A program made the translations under genes and the position numbers. Below the pieces are notes generated by a model, which made no database searches, had not been told where the DNA came from, and saw only the letters and a program-made list of their open reading frames with translations. Positions 1 through 8,153 of a DNA stretch of 64,000 nucleotides are shown here, in pieces (within the stretch, counting starts at the first letter, position 1; each line of letters opens with the position of its first letter). The DNA is from Rhizobium sp. 11515TR. Its GTDB lineage: Bacteria > Pseudomonadota > Alphaproteobacteria > Rhizobiales > Rhizobiaceae. Location of the stretch: positions 3,453,501 to 3,517,500 of the forward strand of contig NZ_CP022998.1 in assembly GCF_002277895.1 (NCBI RefSeq). Direction: 5' to 3'.

Positions 1-590
1 CCGCCGCCGGCCTCGACCAGCAGCATCGCTTCCGCGACGGCCCCGATGGTCACGGCAACGATCTGCTGATTGCCGAGCTTTGCAAGCTGGCCTGTCCCGC
101 TCGGACCCACACGGGTTACGCGCCCGAGAGGCGCCATAATATCGCGCACGCTGTCGATGACGCCGGCATCGCCCCCAGCCATGATCGCGAGCGTTCCGGC
201 GGCCGCCCCGACCACGCCACCGGAGACCGGCGCATCAATGTGTCGGATACCGCGCTCGGCGAGTTTGAAGGCATGTTCGCGGGCAGCAGCCGGCGATATC
301 GAGCTGTTGTCGATAACGATCGTGCCAGCCTCCAGCACATCGGCCACGCCGCTGCCGAACAGGACTTCGCCGACAGCTCCGCCATTCGTCAGCATTGTGA
401 AAAGCACCGCGGCTCCCCGCGCCGCCTCCACCGCCGTATCTGCGACGGTTGCGCCATCGGCAACCAGAGGTTCCGCCTTGCTGCGATCGCGATTCCAGAC
501 GGTCACGGCAAACCCGGCGGCCAGCAGGCGCCGCGCCATCGGCGCACCCATCAATCCCGTGCCGAGAAAGGCGATCTTCCTGCCGCTCAT
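1..590 (-). CDS. NAD(P)-dependent 3-hydroxyisobutyrate dehydrogenase family protein (partial, C-terminus off the window)
   Basis: The reverse strand reads from an ATG at 588-590 without a stop to the window edge (196 codons). The product begins MSGRKIAFLGTGLMGAPMAR, a Rossmann GxGxxG dinucleotide site. It continues with the family's substrate-binding segment (DAPVSGGVVGAAAGTLAIMA) and the helix carrying the catalytic Lys (GQLAKLGNQQ). Family members oxidise 3-hydroxyisobutyrate or reduce tartronate semialdehyde (GarR/GlxR type); the sequence alone does not settle the substrate. The C-terminal helical domain is missing only because the window starts here. It is transcribed away from the efflux operon, and 591-867 holds no gene apart from that operon's terminator. 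Confidence 0.85.
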   Translation of the reverse strand, partial: MSGRKIAFLGTGLMGAPMARRLLAAGFAVTVWNRDRSKAEPLVADGATVADTAVEAARGAAVLFTMLTNGGAVGEVLFGSGVADVLEAGTIVIDNSSISPAAAREHAFKLAERGIRHIDAPVSGGVVGAAAGTLAIMAGGDAGVIDSVRDIMAPLGRVTRVGPSGTGQLAKLGNQQIVAVTIGAVAEAMLLVEAGG

Positions 591-806
591 AGACTATCCT
601 CCGAATGCGGCGCACCAGCCCCGAGGCTATATATGCTATCGCCCTTTGGGTCCTTGCGCCAACGGGCCGCTCCTCATGCCCGATGTACGTCAATCAAATC
701 ATCCAAGAGCTTGATAAACCTATGGTGCCAGCATGCAAAGAAAATCGGCGGCGTGATCTAAAATTCTTCGACGCTGAATTCGCAATAGGCCGGAAGATAT
801 AGAAAA

Positions 807-828
807 GGCGGGACCTTATGGTCCCGCC
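807..828 (-). terminator. Rho-independent terminator of the RND efflux operon
   Basis: A perfect 9-bp stem GGCGGGACC/GGTCCCGCC with a 4-nt loop is followed, on the minus strand, by TTTTCT (801-806). It lies about 40 nt beyond the stop of the RND permease gene. The rest of 591-867 shows no other feature. Confidence 0.9.
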
Positions 829-867
829 CTGGCCTGTTGAGGACTGGAGGTCGGTTCGGCATGGCCC

Positions 868-3800
868 CTATTCGGCGGCGATCGGGAGTACCTCCGCCGA
901 ATGTTCGTTGTCATTGTGCGGATGCTGCTTCAGCGGACGGTTGCCAGTCAGCCGGCGGGTCAGCACGTAGAACACCGGCGTCATGAAGATGCCGAAGAAG
1001 GTCACGCCGATCATACCGGCAAACACCGCGACACCCATGGCAGCGCGCATTTCGGCACCGGCACCGGTCGAGGTGACCAGCGGCACGACACCCATGATGA
1101 AGGCCATGGAGGTCATCAGGATCGGACGCAGGCGCAGGCGGCTGGCTTCGATCGCGGCCTGGACCGGCGTGCGGCCCTCGAATTCCAGCTCGCGGGCGAA
1201 CTCCACGATCAGGATCGCGTTCTTTGCTGATAGACCGACGAGCACCACCAGGCCGATCTGGGTGAAGATGTTGTTGTCTCCACCCGTGAGCCAGACGCCG
1301 GTCAGCGCCGCCAAGACGCCCATCGGCACAATCATGATGATGGCGAGCGGCAAGGCCAAGCTCTCGTATTGGGCGGCCAGCACAAGGAAGACCAGGAGCA
1401 GCGCCAGCGGGAAGACGACGACGCTGGAATTGCCGGCCAGGATCTGCTGGTAGGTCAAATCCGTCCATTCGAAGTCTATACCGGGCGGCAACGTCTCATG
1501 CAGAATCTTCTCGATCGCTGCCTGTGCCTGGCCTGACGAGAAACCGGGCGCCGGGCCGCCATTGATGTCAGCTGCCAGAAAGCCGTTATAGCGGTTCGTG
1601 CGTTCCGGACCCGTCGTGGCATCCACCTTCAGCAGGGCTGAAAGCGGGATCATCTGACCCGATGCCGAACGAACCTTCAACTGGCCGATATCTTCCGGCT
1701 GAGCGCGGAACTTGGCATCGGCCTGCACGCGGACGCTGTAAGTGCGGCCGAAGGCGTTGAAGTCGTTCACATAGAGCGAACCGAGATAGATCTGCAGCGC
1801 CTGGAAGACGTCGGTGACGGAGACCCCGAGCTGCTCGGCCTTGGCGCGGTCGAGATCGGCAAAGAGCTGCGGCACGTTGATCTGGAAGCTCGAGAAGATG
1901 CCGGTGAGTTCCGGTGTCTGGTAGGCTTTGCCGATCACTGCCTTGGCCGCCTGATCGAGCGCCTGGTTACCGAGGCCGGCTCGATCCTCGATCTGCAGCT
2001 TGAAGCCGCCTGTCGTACCGAGACCGTTCACCGGCGGTGGCGGGAACATGGCAATGAAGGCATCCTGGATGGCACCGAACTTGTGGTTCAGTGCCATGGC
2101 GATCGCCCCGCCCGAAAGGTCGGGCGTCTTGCGCTCGTCGAAGTCCTTCAGCGTTACGAAAACGATGCCCGCGTTCGAGGAATTGGTGAAACCGTTGATC
2201 GACAGGCCCGGGAAGGCGATCGCATTGGCGACGCCCGGCTGCTTCAGCGCGATGTCCGTCATGCGCTTGATCACGCTTTCCGTACGATCGAGGCTTGCGG
2301 CATCCGGCAACTGTGCGAAGCCGATCAGATACTGCTTGTCCTGCGACGGCACGAAACCGCCTGGAACCGTTGTGAACAGGCTATAGGTCGCTCCCACCAG
2401 CGCGAGATAGACCACCATGACGATGCTCTTGCGCGATACCAGGCGGCCGACGCCCTTGCCGTAGTATTTCGAACCGGCTCCGAACGCCCGGTTGAAGCCG
2501 CGGAAGAACCAGCCGAAGACCGCGTCCATGATCCGCGTCAACCGATCCTTCGGCGCATGATGGCCCTTCAGGAGCAGGGATGCCAGCGCAGGAGACAGGG
2601 TGAGCGAGTTGAAGGCCGAGATGACGGTCGAGATGGCGATCGTCAGCGCGAACTGGCGGTAGAACTGGCCGGACAGGCCGGAGATGAAGGCGAGCGGCAC
2701 GAAAACCGCGACGAGGACCAGCGCGATCGCGATAATCGGCCCGGAGACTTCCTTCATGGCCTTGTAGGTGGCGTCTCGCGGACTGAGCCCGGCCTCGATA
2801 TTGCGTTCGACGTTCTCCACCACCACGATCGCGTCGTCCACGACGATACCGATCGCCAGCACCAGGCCGAAGAGGCTGAGCGCGTTGATCGAGAAGCCGA
2901 AGACATACATCACCGCAAAGGTGCCGATGATCGACACCGGAACGGCGATCAGCGGGATGATCGAGGCGCGCCATGTCTGGAGGAACAGAATGACGACCAG
3001 GACAACGAGCGCGATGGCTTCGAGCAGCGTGTCGATAACCTTCTCGATCGAGGCGCGAACGAATTTCGTCGTGTCGTAGACGATCTCATACTTGACGCCC
3101 GCCGGCATGGCCTGCTGCAGCACGTCCATGGTCGAACGCACGTTATTCGCGATCTCGATCGCGTTTGAACCGGGCGCCTGGAGAACCGCGACGGCGACCG
3201 CCGGCTTGCCGTCGAGCAGCGAACGCAGCGTATAGTCTTCCGCACCCAGTTCGACGCGAGCGACGTCGCGAAGGCGGGTGATCTCGCCATTGGCGCCCGT
3301 CTTGACGATGATGTTGCCGAACTCCTCGGGCGTGCGCAGGCGGCCCTGGGCATTGACGTTGAGCTGCAGATCCACGCCAGGCCGGCTGGGTGAGGCACCG
3401 ATGATGCCGGCCGCAGCCTGGACGTTCTGGGAGCTGATCGCATTGCTGATGTCGCCGGCGGCAAGATTATGCTCGGCCGCCTTCTGCGGATCGATCCACA
3501 CGCGCATGGAATAATCGCCGGCGCCGAAGACCTGCACCTGCCCGACGCCTTCGATCCGGGCGAGCCGATCCTTGATGTTTAGGGTCGCATAGTTTCGCAG
3601 ATAGGTGATGTCGTGATCGGCCCCGTCCGAGACGAGGTTGACGACCATGATGAAGTCGGGCGAGCTCTTGACGGTCGTGATGCCGAGGGCACGGACTTCC
3701 GTGGGTAGGCGCGGCTCGGCCTGCGAAACGCGATTCTGCACGAGCTGCTGCGCCTTGTCCGGATCGGTGCCGAGCTTGAAAGTGACGGTCACGTTAAGAA

Positions 3801-4065
3801 CGCCGTCCGATGTCGCCTGGCTGGACATGTAGAGCATGCCCTCGACGCCGTTGATCTGCTCTTCAAGCGGCGTCGCCACCGTTTCGGCGATGACGGTCGG
3901 GTTGGCGCCGGGATAGGTGGCGCGCACGACAATCGATGGGGGCACGACCTCTGGATATTCGGAGATCGGCAGCGCTCTGAGGCCGATCAGGCCGGCGACC
4001 ACGATGAGGACCGAAAGAACACCGGCAAAGACCGGACGGTCGACAAAGAATCTGGAGATGTTCAT
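868..4065 (-). CDS. RND multidrug efflux permease, HAE1 (AcrB/MexB) family
   Basis: This 1065-residue protein has the full family length. It starts MNISRFFVDRPVFAGVLSV, the typical N-terminal membrane helix of hydrophobic/amphiphilic efflux RND pumps. The proton-relay aspartate pair is present in TM4 (IGIVVDDAIVVVENVER, near residue 405) and the relay lysine in TM10 (GLSAKNAILIVEFA, near 940). The protein should form the inner-membrane trimer that exports drugs or amphiphiles by proton antiport together with the adaptor encoded just upstream (4186-5376). No outer-membrane TolC-type gene is next to it, so the channel is probably supplied from elsewhere. Substrates cannot be read from the sequence. 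Long ORFs on the opposite strand here are GC-driven shadows. Confidence 0.96.
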   Translation of the reverse strand: MNISRFFVDRPVFAGVLSVLIVVAGLIGLRALPISEYPEVVPPSIVVRATYPGANPTVIAETVATPLEEQINGVEGMLYMSSQATSDGVLNVTVTFKLGTDPDKAQQLVQNRVSQAEPRLPTEVRALGITTVKSSPDFIMVVNLVSDGADHDITYLRNYATLNIKDRLARIEGVGQVQVFGAGDYSMRVWIDPQKAAEHNLAAGDISNAISSQNVQAAAGIIGASPSRPGVDLQLNVNAQGRLRTPEEFGNIIVKTGANGEITRLRDVARVELGAEDYTLRSLLDGKPAVAVAVLQAPGSNAIEIANNVRSTMDVLQQAMPAGVKYEIVYDTTKFVRASIEKVIDTLLEAIALVVLVVILFLQTWRASIIPLIAVPVSIIGTFAVMYVFGFSINALSLFGLVLAIGIVVDDAIVVVENVERNIEAGLSPRDATYKAMKEVSGPIIAIALVLVAVFVPLAFISGLSGQFYRQFALTIAISTVISAFNSLTLSPALASLLLKGHHAPKDRLTRIMDAVFGWFFRGFNRAFGAGSKYYGKGVGRLVSRKSIVMVVYLALVGATYSLFTTVPGGFVPSQDKQYLIGFAQLPDAASLDRTESVIKRMTDIALKQPGVANAIAFPGLSINGFTNSSNAGIVFVTLKDFDERKTPDLSGGAIAMALNHKFGAIQDAFIAMFPPPPVNGLGTTGGFKLQIEDRAGLGNQALDQAAKAVIGKAYQTPELTGIFSSFQINVPQLFADLDRAKAEQLGVSVTDVFQALQIYLGSLYVNDFNAFGRTYSVRVQADAKFRAQPEDIGQLKVRSASGQMIPLSALLKVDATTGPERTNRYNGFLAADINGGPAPGFSSGQAQAAIEKILHETLPPGIDFEWTDLTYQQILAGNSSVVVFPLALLLVFLVLAAQYESLALPLAIIMIVPMGVLAALTGVWLTGGDNNIFTQIGLVVLVGLSAKNAILIVEFARELEFEGRTPVQAAIEASRLRLRPILMTSMAFIMGVVPLVTSTGAGAEMRAAMGVAVFAGMIGVTFFGIFMTPVFYVLTRRLTGNRPLKQHPHNDNEHSAEVLPIAAE

Positions 4066-4156
4066 ATCAAAGCCCCCTCTGGGGTGAGAACGGATGCAAA
4101 ATTCCCGTCCGACGATTTGAGAGCCGCCGGCGGATCATGTGATTTTGGAATGTCGG

Positions 4157-4178
4157 CCTTCTGCCCACGGGCAGAAGG
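4157..4178. other. Intercistronic hairpin between RND adaptor and permease genes
   Basis: A 10-bp inverted repeat, CCTTCTGCCC/GGGCAGAAGG, lies in the 120-nt gap between the adaptor stop (4186) and the permease start (4065). It has no T-tract on either strand. It could tune the ratio of adaptor to pump or stabilise the upstream message (inference). Confidence 0.5.
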
Positions 4179-4185
4179 CGAAGTC

Positions 4186-5376
4186 TTACTGAGCGGTCGC
4201 GACCTTCTCTGCCAACTGCGGCGCGACGACTGCACCGGGACGGATGCGCTGCAGTCCGTTGACGACGATCTTTTCGCCGGCTTTCAGGCCGTTCTCGATT
4301 ACTCGCTGACCGTCGACCACCGATCCGAGCTGGACCTGCCGGTAATTGACCTTGTTCTCACCATCCACGACGAAGACGAACTTCTTATCCTGGTCGGTGC
4401 CGACTGCACGGTCGTCGATGACGATCTTGTTCTCGGCCTTCGGTTGGCCCATGCGAACCCGCACGAACTGGCCGGGAATGAGACGGCCGCCCGGATTGTC
4501 GAAGACGGCGCGAACGCTGACGGTGCCGCTCGCCGCATCGACCTCGTTGTCGATCAACTGCAACTTGCCCTTGATCGGCGTGCCGTTGTCGCTTGCCGTA
4601 CCGATCTGAACCGGGATCTGCTCGACTGGCGGAACGATGCCGCCGGTAGCCGGCAGTTCGGACAGCGCCTGGGTCACGGTCTGTTCGTTGGCACTGAAGC
4701 TCGCATAGATCGGGTCGACCGAAACGAGCGTCGTCAGTACAGAAGAGGACGCGCCGGCTGCAACGAGGTTGCCGACGGTGACGGCGATCTTGCCGACGCG
4801 GCCAGCGATCGGGGCGCGGACCTGCGTGTAGTCGAGATTGAGCTGCGCTGTCTGCAAGGTTGCTTGCGCGGCCTTCAGATTGGCTTCTGCCGCAGCATAG
4901 TTGCTGGCGCGCGTGTCCATATCGCTCTGCGAGATCGTCTTGTTGTCGAAGAGCTTCTGGCCGCGATCCACCTCGACTTTCGTCAGGTTGAGAGTGGCTT
5001 TCGCCGCGCCGACCTGCGCCTGAGCCTGGGCGACGGCCGCCTCATAGGGTGCGGGATCGATCGTGACAAGCAGGTCGCCCTGCTTGACCAAGGCGCCCTC
5101 GCGGAAATGCACGGACTGGATCGCCCCAGCCACACGCGGCCGGATCTCGACGCGGTCAATGGCTTCGAGCCGGCCGGAGAATTCCTGCCATGACGTGACG
5201 TCGCGCGGCTCGACGACGGCAACCGTAACAGGGATAGCCGGCGGTGCCGCCTGGCTCGCCGCCTCGGTTGCCTGAGCGCCGCGCGGCAGCTCCAGATAGA
5301 AGGCTGCGCCTGCAACAGCCGCAGCGACACCCATGCCGGCGCCCCACAGGGCCCAGCTCTTACCGTTGGACTTCAT
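4186..5376 (-). CDS. RND efflux periplasmic adaptor (membrane fusion protein)
   Basis: I place the start at the ATG at 5374-5376 (MKSNGKSWALWGAG), preceded by AGGAGA about 8 nt upstream, giving 396 residues; a longer reading frame extends to 5535 without a better ribosome site. The protein has one N-terminal membrane anchor (about residues 8-28) and no lipobox Cys. It then shows a barrel-sandwich/lipoyl half (EIRPRVAGAIQSVHFREGALVKQGDLL), an alpha-helical hairpin (about 100-170), the returning lipoyl half (VRAPIAGRVGKIAVTVGNLV) and a C-terminal beta-barrel and membrane-proximal domain. It links the RND pump to an outer-membrane channel. The best parallels are AcrA/MexA/BepD-type adaptors. It is cotranscribed with the permease. 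Confidence 0.95.
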   Translation of the reverse strand: MKSNGKSWALWGAGMGVAAAVAGAAFYLELPRGAQATEAASQAAPPAIPVTVAVVEPRDVTSWQEFSGRLEAIDRVEIRPRVAGAIQSVHFREGALVKQGDLLVTIDPAPYEAAVAQAQAQVGAAKATLNLTKVEVDRGQKLFDNKTISQSDMDTRASNYAAAEANLKAAQATLQTAQLNLDYTQVRAPIAGRVGKIAVTVGNLVAAGASSSVLTTLVSVDPIYASFSANEQTVTQALSELPATGGIVPPVEQIPVQIGTASDNGTPIKGKLQLIDNEVDAASGTVSVRAVFDNPGGRLIPGQFVRVRMGQPKAENKIVIDDRAVGTDQDKKFVFVVDGENKVNYRQVQLGSVVDGQRVIENGLKAGEKIVVNGLQRIRPGAVVAPQLAEKVATAQ

Positions 5377-5546
5377 GTTAGTCTCTCCTTTGGCCCCGTC
5401 TTGGGACACGGGGCCACAAATTCCTATCGTCTCAATAAAATCAGGGGCCGAAGCACCGCGCATCCGCGTGACCACCGCTCCGGTCTCATGCCTTCGACAT
5501 CGGTCCAATCCGCGCTCATCCCTCGCGGACCGCATACCCTAGTCGA

Positions 5547-6359
5547 TCAAGCCTGCACGTCTTCGACAAAACCCTTGAAACAACAGCAGATATCCTGCTG
5601 CCATGAAGGCTTGTCCTTCGACTGCCCGCCATAGAGAGTGGGCCAGCCTGTCCCGGCGGGAAGGACTTGCTGGCGAACACGGACGCCAGCCGCTTTCAGC
5701 CGACTGCCGTATTCCATGCTCTCGTCGCGGAGCGGGTCGTCCTCGGCCGTGAGCACCAATGCCGGCGCGAGGCCCGAAAGCCGCGAACAGTATCGAGGCG
5801 CTGCATAGGGGTGACAGACACCGCCCAGGAAACCCAGGTAACGGTTCCAACCCTCCGTCCAGCGCTCGCGCATGCCGCTTTCCTCCGCCTGGAGGAAAGA
5901 TTTCGATCCCATGAAGGGATCAAGCAAAGGCGATATCAGCACCTGTCCGTCCAACGAACCGGGTATCTGATCGCGCGCCTTTAAAGCGACGCCCGCTGCA
6001 ACATTGCCACCCGATTCCTCTCCGGCGACAAACAGCAGCGATTTTTTCGCTCCGCCCAGCGCAAGCATGTTCCGCTTGTTGCTGAGGTAGGCGAGAAGCC
6101 CGTAGGCGCATTCCAGCACCTTCGGAAAAGCATTCTGATTGCAGCTGGTATAATCCGCCGCAACCACGATGGCGCCGGCCTCAGCGAGGCTTGCCGCCAC
6201 CGGCCTGTTGGTCGCGTGGCAGGTATCGAGAAAGGCGCCGCCGTGCAGATAGAGCACAAGGGGTGCCGCCTTCTTCAAACCTTCACCGTTGTAGATCCGC
6301 GCTTCCACCGGCCCCGTTGGCACGTTTTCCAGCACAACATCTTTCCACGGCGCACTCAT
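5547..6359 (-). CDS. Alpha/beta-hydrolase (HSL-like) fold protein lacking the canonical catalytic residues
   Basis: I use the ATG at 6357-6359 (MSAPWKDVVL, 270 residues); a longer frame to 6431 exists. The oxyanion motif HGGAF is at residues 39-43. The family nucleophile elbow GDSAGG is here GEESGG (residues 113-118), so the position of the nucleophilic Ser holds Glu and Ser sits one residue later. The acid-residue region (EDDPLRDESMEYGSRLKAAG) is kept, but the segment that normally carries the catalytic His reads LPAGTGWPTLYGG, with no His up to the C-terminus. The fold is clear. Esterase activity is doubtful, or it uses shifted residues. It is on the same strand as the RND genes, 170 nt upstream of the adaptor, and divergent from a LysR gene. 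Confidence 0.8.
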   Translation of the reverse strand: MSAPWKDVVLENVPTGPVEARIYNGEGLKKAAPLVLYLHGGAFLDTCHATNRPVAASLAEAGAIVVAADYTSCNQNAFPKVLECAYGLLAYLSNKRNMLALGGAKKSLLFVAGEESGGNVAAGVALKARDQIPGSLDGQVLISPLLDPFMGSKSFLQAEESGMRERWTEGWNRYLGFLGGVCHPYAAPRYCSRLSGLAPALVLTAEDDPLRDESMEYGSRLKAAGVRVRQQVLPAGTGWPTLYGGQSKDKPSWQQDICCCFKGFVEDVQA

Positions 6360-6496
6360 CGACCCAAATCCCTGTCTGCTCGAGCGAATATGTCCCAATC
6401 CAAAAAGCGTTTTACCACGCTTTGCGACCATATTCTCGAAATGCGGTCTTTGGCGCCCCCATGCCGCATTGCAACAACTTACGAAACAACATATTG

Positions 6497-6516
6497 TTAT
6501 TCCGCTTCGAGAATAA
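6497..6516. promoter_or_regulatory. Candidate LysR operator in divergent intergenic region
   Basis: The inverted repeat TTATTC-N8-GAATAA, overlapping a second one (GAATA-N9-TATTC, 6511-6529), sits in the AT-rich gap between the hydrolase-like gene (start 6359) and the LysR gene (start 6594). Size and half-site spacing fit a LysR box. Binding by the adjacent regulator is inferred. Confidence 0.45.
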
Positions 6517-6593
6517 GTAGCCTATATTCGATCAGACTATTCACAATTACAAACAATCGACCTTTTTTTCATCAGGTCGAGGGACATCATGGA

Positions 6594-7505
6594 ATGGACC
6601 AGTTATCAGCAATGCGGGCATTCGCGCGTGTGGTGGAGACGGGCAATTTTACCCGCGCCGCAGCCGCCCTCTCCATGCCGAAAGCGACGGTGACGACGCT
6701 CATCCAGTCGCTGGAGGCGCATCTGCACGCGAAACTCCTCAACCGTACGACCCGCCGCGTCATGGTGACGACGGATGGCGCGCTCTATTACGAGCGGGCG
6801 ATTCAGATCCTCTCCGAGATTGAGGAACTGGACGGCAGCATCAGCAATTCGCAGAGCCTGCCAAGCGGCCGCCTGCGCGTGGAAATGGCCGGCGCCTTCG
6901 CCGAAAAGATCGTCATGCCGGCGCTTTGCGATTTCCACCAGCGCTATCCGGATATTCATATAGACCTCGGCGTCGGCGACCGATTGGTCGACTATCTGGC
7001 CGAGAATGTCGATTGCGCATTGCGTGCCGGCATGCCGAGCGACCAGTCGCTGATCGCCCGTCGTGTCGGCGAGATCCATCTCGTCACCTGCGCCGCTCCG
7101 CTTTACATCGAGAAGCACGGCATCCCGGAACGGCCGGAGGAGCTGGAAACCAGTCACTACGCGGTCAGCTATTTCCGTGCGCAAACCGGCCGCACGATTC
7201 CTTTCCTCTTCGAGCGCGGCAACGAGTCACTAGAAATCACTCCGCGCTACATCCTCTCGGTCAATGACAGCCGCAGCTATTTGCAAGCAGCCATGACCGG
7301 TCTCGGCATCGCGCAGGTTCCAAGCTTCATGGCGCGAGACGCCCTTGCCAAGGGCGACCTCGTGCCGGTCCTCTCCGGCTGGACCAGGCCGACATTGCCC
7401 ATGCACATCGTTTATCCGCCCAACCGGCATCTGAGCAACAAGGTGCGCGTTTTCGTCGACTGGCTGGCGAAGCTGCTGGCAACCTCGCGGGTCGGCGAAG
7501 CTTGA
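6594..7505 (+). CDS. LysR-family transcriptional regulator
   Basis: The ATG at 6594 (MDQLSAMRAFARVVETGNFT) gives 303 residues, the usual LysR length; the open frame extends further upstream, but that part is not LysR-like. The N-terminal winged helix-turn-helix occupies about residues 1-60 (FTRAAAALSMPKATVTTLIQSLE), followed by the effector-binding domain of the CrgA/DsdC-like branch. It is divergent from the hydrolase-like and RND genes, so it is the natural candidate for their control. It resembles the second LysR of the window (47978-48889) in length and in its N-terminal sequence. Confidence 0.93.
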   Translation: MDQLSAMRAFARVVETGNFTRAAAALSMPKATVTTLIQSLEAHLHAKLLNRTTRRVMVTTDGALYYERAIQILSEIEELDGSISNSQSLPSGRLRVEMAGAFAEKIVMPALCDFHQRYPDIHIDLGVGDRLVDYLAENVDCALRAGMPSDQSLIARRVGEIHLVTCAAPLYIEKHGIPERPEELETSHYAVSYFRAQTGRTIPFLFERGNESLEITPRYILSVNDSRSYLQAAMTGLGIAQVPSFMARDALAKGDLVPVLSGWTRPTLPMHIVYPPNRHLSNKVRVFVDWLAKLLATSRVGEA

Positions 7506-7513
7506 GAGGCAGA

Positions 7514-7544
7514 CCACCTTCTTCTCTCTGTCGGAAGAAGGTGG
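7514..7544. terminator. Hairpin between convergent LysR and CMD genes
   Basis: An 11-bp perfect stem, CCACCTTCTTC/GAAGAAGGTGG, with a 9-nt loop starts 9 nt after the LysR stop and 17 nt before the end of the convergent CMD gene. There is no clear T-tract, so it could be a terminator for either strand or a small intergenic palindrome. Confidence 0.55.
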
Positions 7545-7560
7545 CGCCGATTGCGAACAA

Positions 7561-8019
7561 TCAGTTCCAGGAAGCACCTGCCTGCTGACGAACCGTCGAG
7601 TTCAGCCGGTTCCAGACATTGTCGATCGCAATTGCGACGATGAGGGCAGAGAGCGCCTTTTCGTCGTAGTGTCTTGCGACCTCTTTCCAGATTTCATCGG
7701 TGACTGCATCCGGCCGGTCGGCAAGCCGGGTGGCCGCTTCTCCGAGCGCCAGAGCTGCGCGTTCGGCATCGGAAAAGTAAGGCATTTCGCGCCAGGCGGA
7801 GACGCCGACGATGCGCTCCATGGTCTCGCCATCTTTCTGCAGCTTGCGAAAGCCCATGTCGGTGCAGACGCTGCAGCCATTGATCTGGCTGACCCGCAGA
7901 TGCACGAGATCCATGATGTTTTCCGACAAGCCGCGATCTTTAATCGAATTGCTGACGGCCAAGAGCGCCTGCAGCGTTTCGGGCAGAACGAGGACTGGGT
8001 TCTTCATACGAGCTTGCAT
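7561..8019 (-). CDS. Carboxymuconolactone decarboxylase / AhpD-like protein
   Basis: The 152-residue protein starts at 8019 behind AGAGGAAAG. It carries the AhpD-type redox motif in INGCSVCTDMGFR, two cysteines as CxxC with no nearby His pair. CMD-family proteins with CxxC act as peroxidase or reductase partners; the true substrate is unknown. The gene is divergent from an ECF41-type sigma factor. In that family a neighbouring CMD, oxidoreductase or epimerase (COE) gene is the standard partner and target. An ECF41-like promoter points at it (8126-8152). Confidence 0.88.
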   Translation of the reverse strand: MQARMKNPVLVLPETLQALLAVSNSIKDRGLSENIMDLVHLRVSQINGCSVCTDMGFRKLQKDGETMERIVGVSAWREMPYFSDAERAALALGEAATRLADRPDAVTDEIWKEVARHYDEKALSALIVAIAIDNVWNRLNSTVRQQAGASWN

Positions 8020-8090
8020 AATTCTTTCCTCTGGTTGTGAGAGCCTTGTTGCGGCTCATCTCCCGACGATGCATTTTCCCGCCGATCCGA

Positions 8091-8117
8091 TGTCACACCG
8101 GCCGGATTTCGTTCGTC
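8091..8117 (+). promoter_or_regulatory. ECF41-type promoter of the sigma-factor gene
   Basis: TGTCACA (8091-8097), 16 nt, then CGTC (8114-8117) is an exact match to the promoter motif I recall for ECF41 sigma factors. It lies 36 nt before the sigma gene start, so the sigma factor probably drives its own expression. Confidence 0.75.
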
Positions 8118-8125
8118 ATGGGTAT

Positions 8126-8152
8126 GACGGAGCAGAATGAGGAGATGTGACC
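8126..8152 (-). promoter_or_regulatory. ECF41-type promoter directed at the CMD gene
   Basis: Reading the minus strand, GGTCACA (8152-8146), 16 nt, then CGTC (8129-8126) matches the ECF41 motif with one mismatch in the -35 and the same spacing as the plus-strand copy. It would start transcription near 8119, about 100 nt upstream of the CMD start codon. The two promoters are divergently read and interleaved. Confidence 0.6.
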
Positions 8153-8153
8153 G

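Noticed and set aside
2083..3168. A 361-codon plus-strand frame inside the RND permease gene
   Set aside because: Antisense to a full-length RND permease with all key residues; the translation is rich in Arg/Asp/Gln, as typical of shadows.
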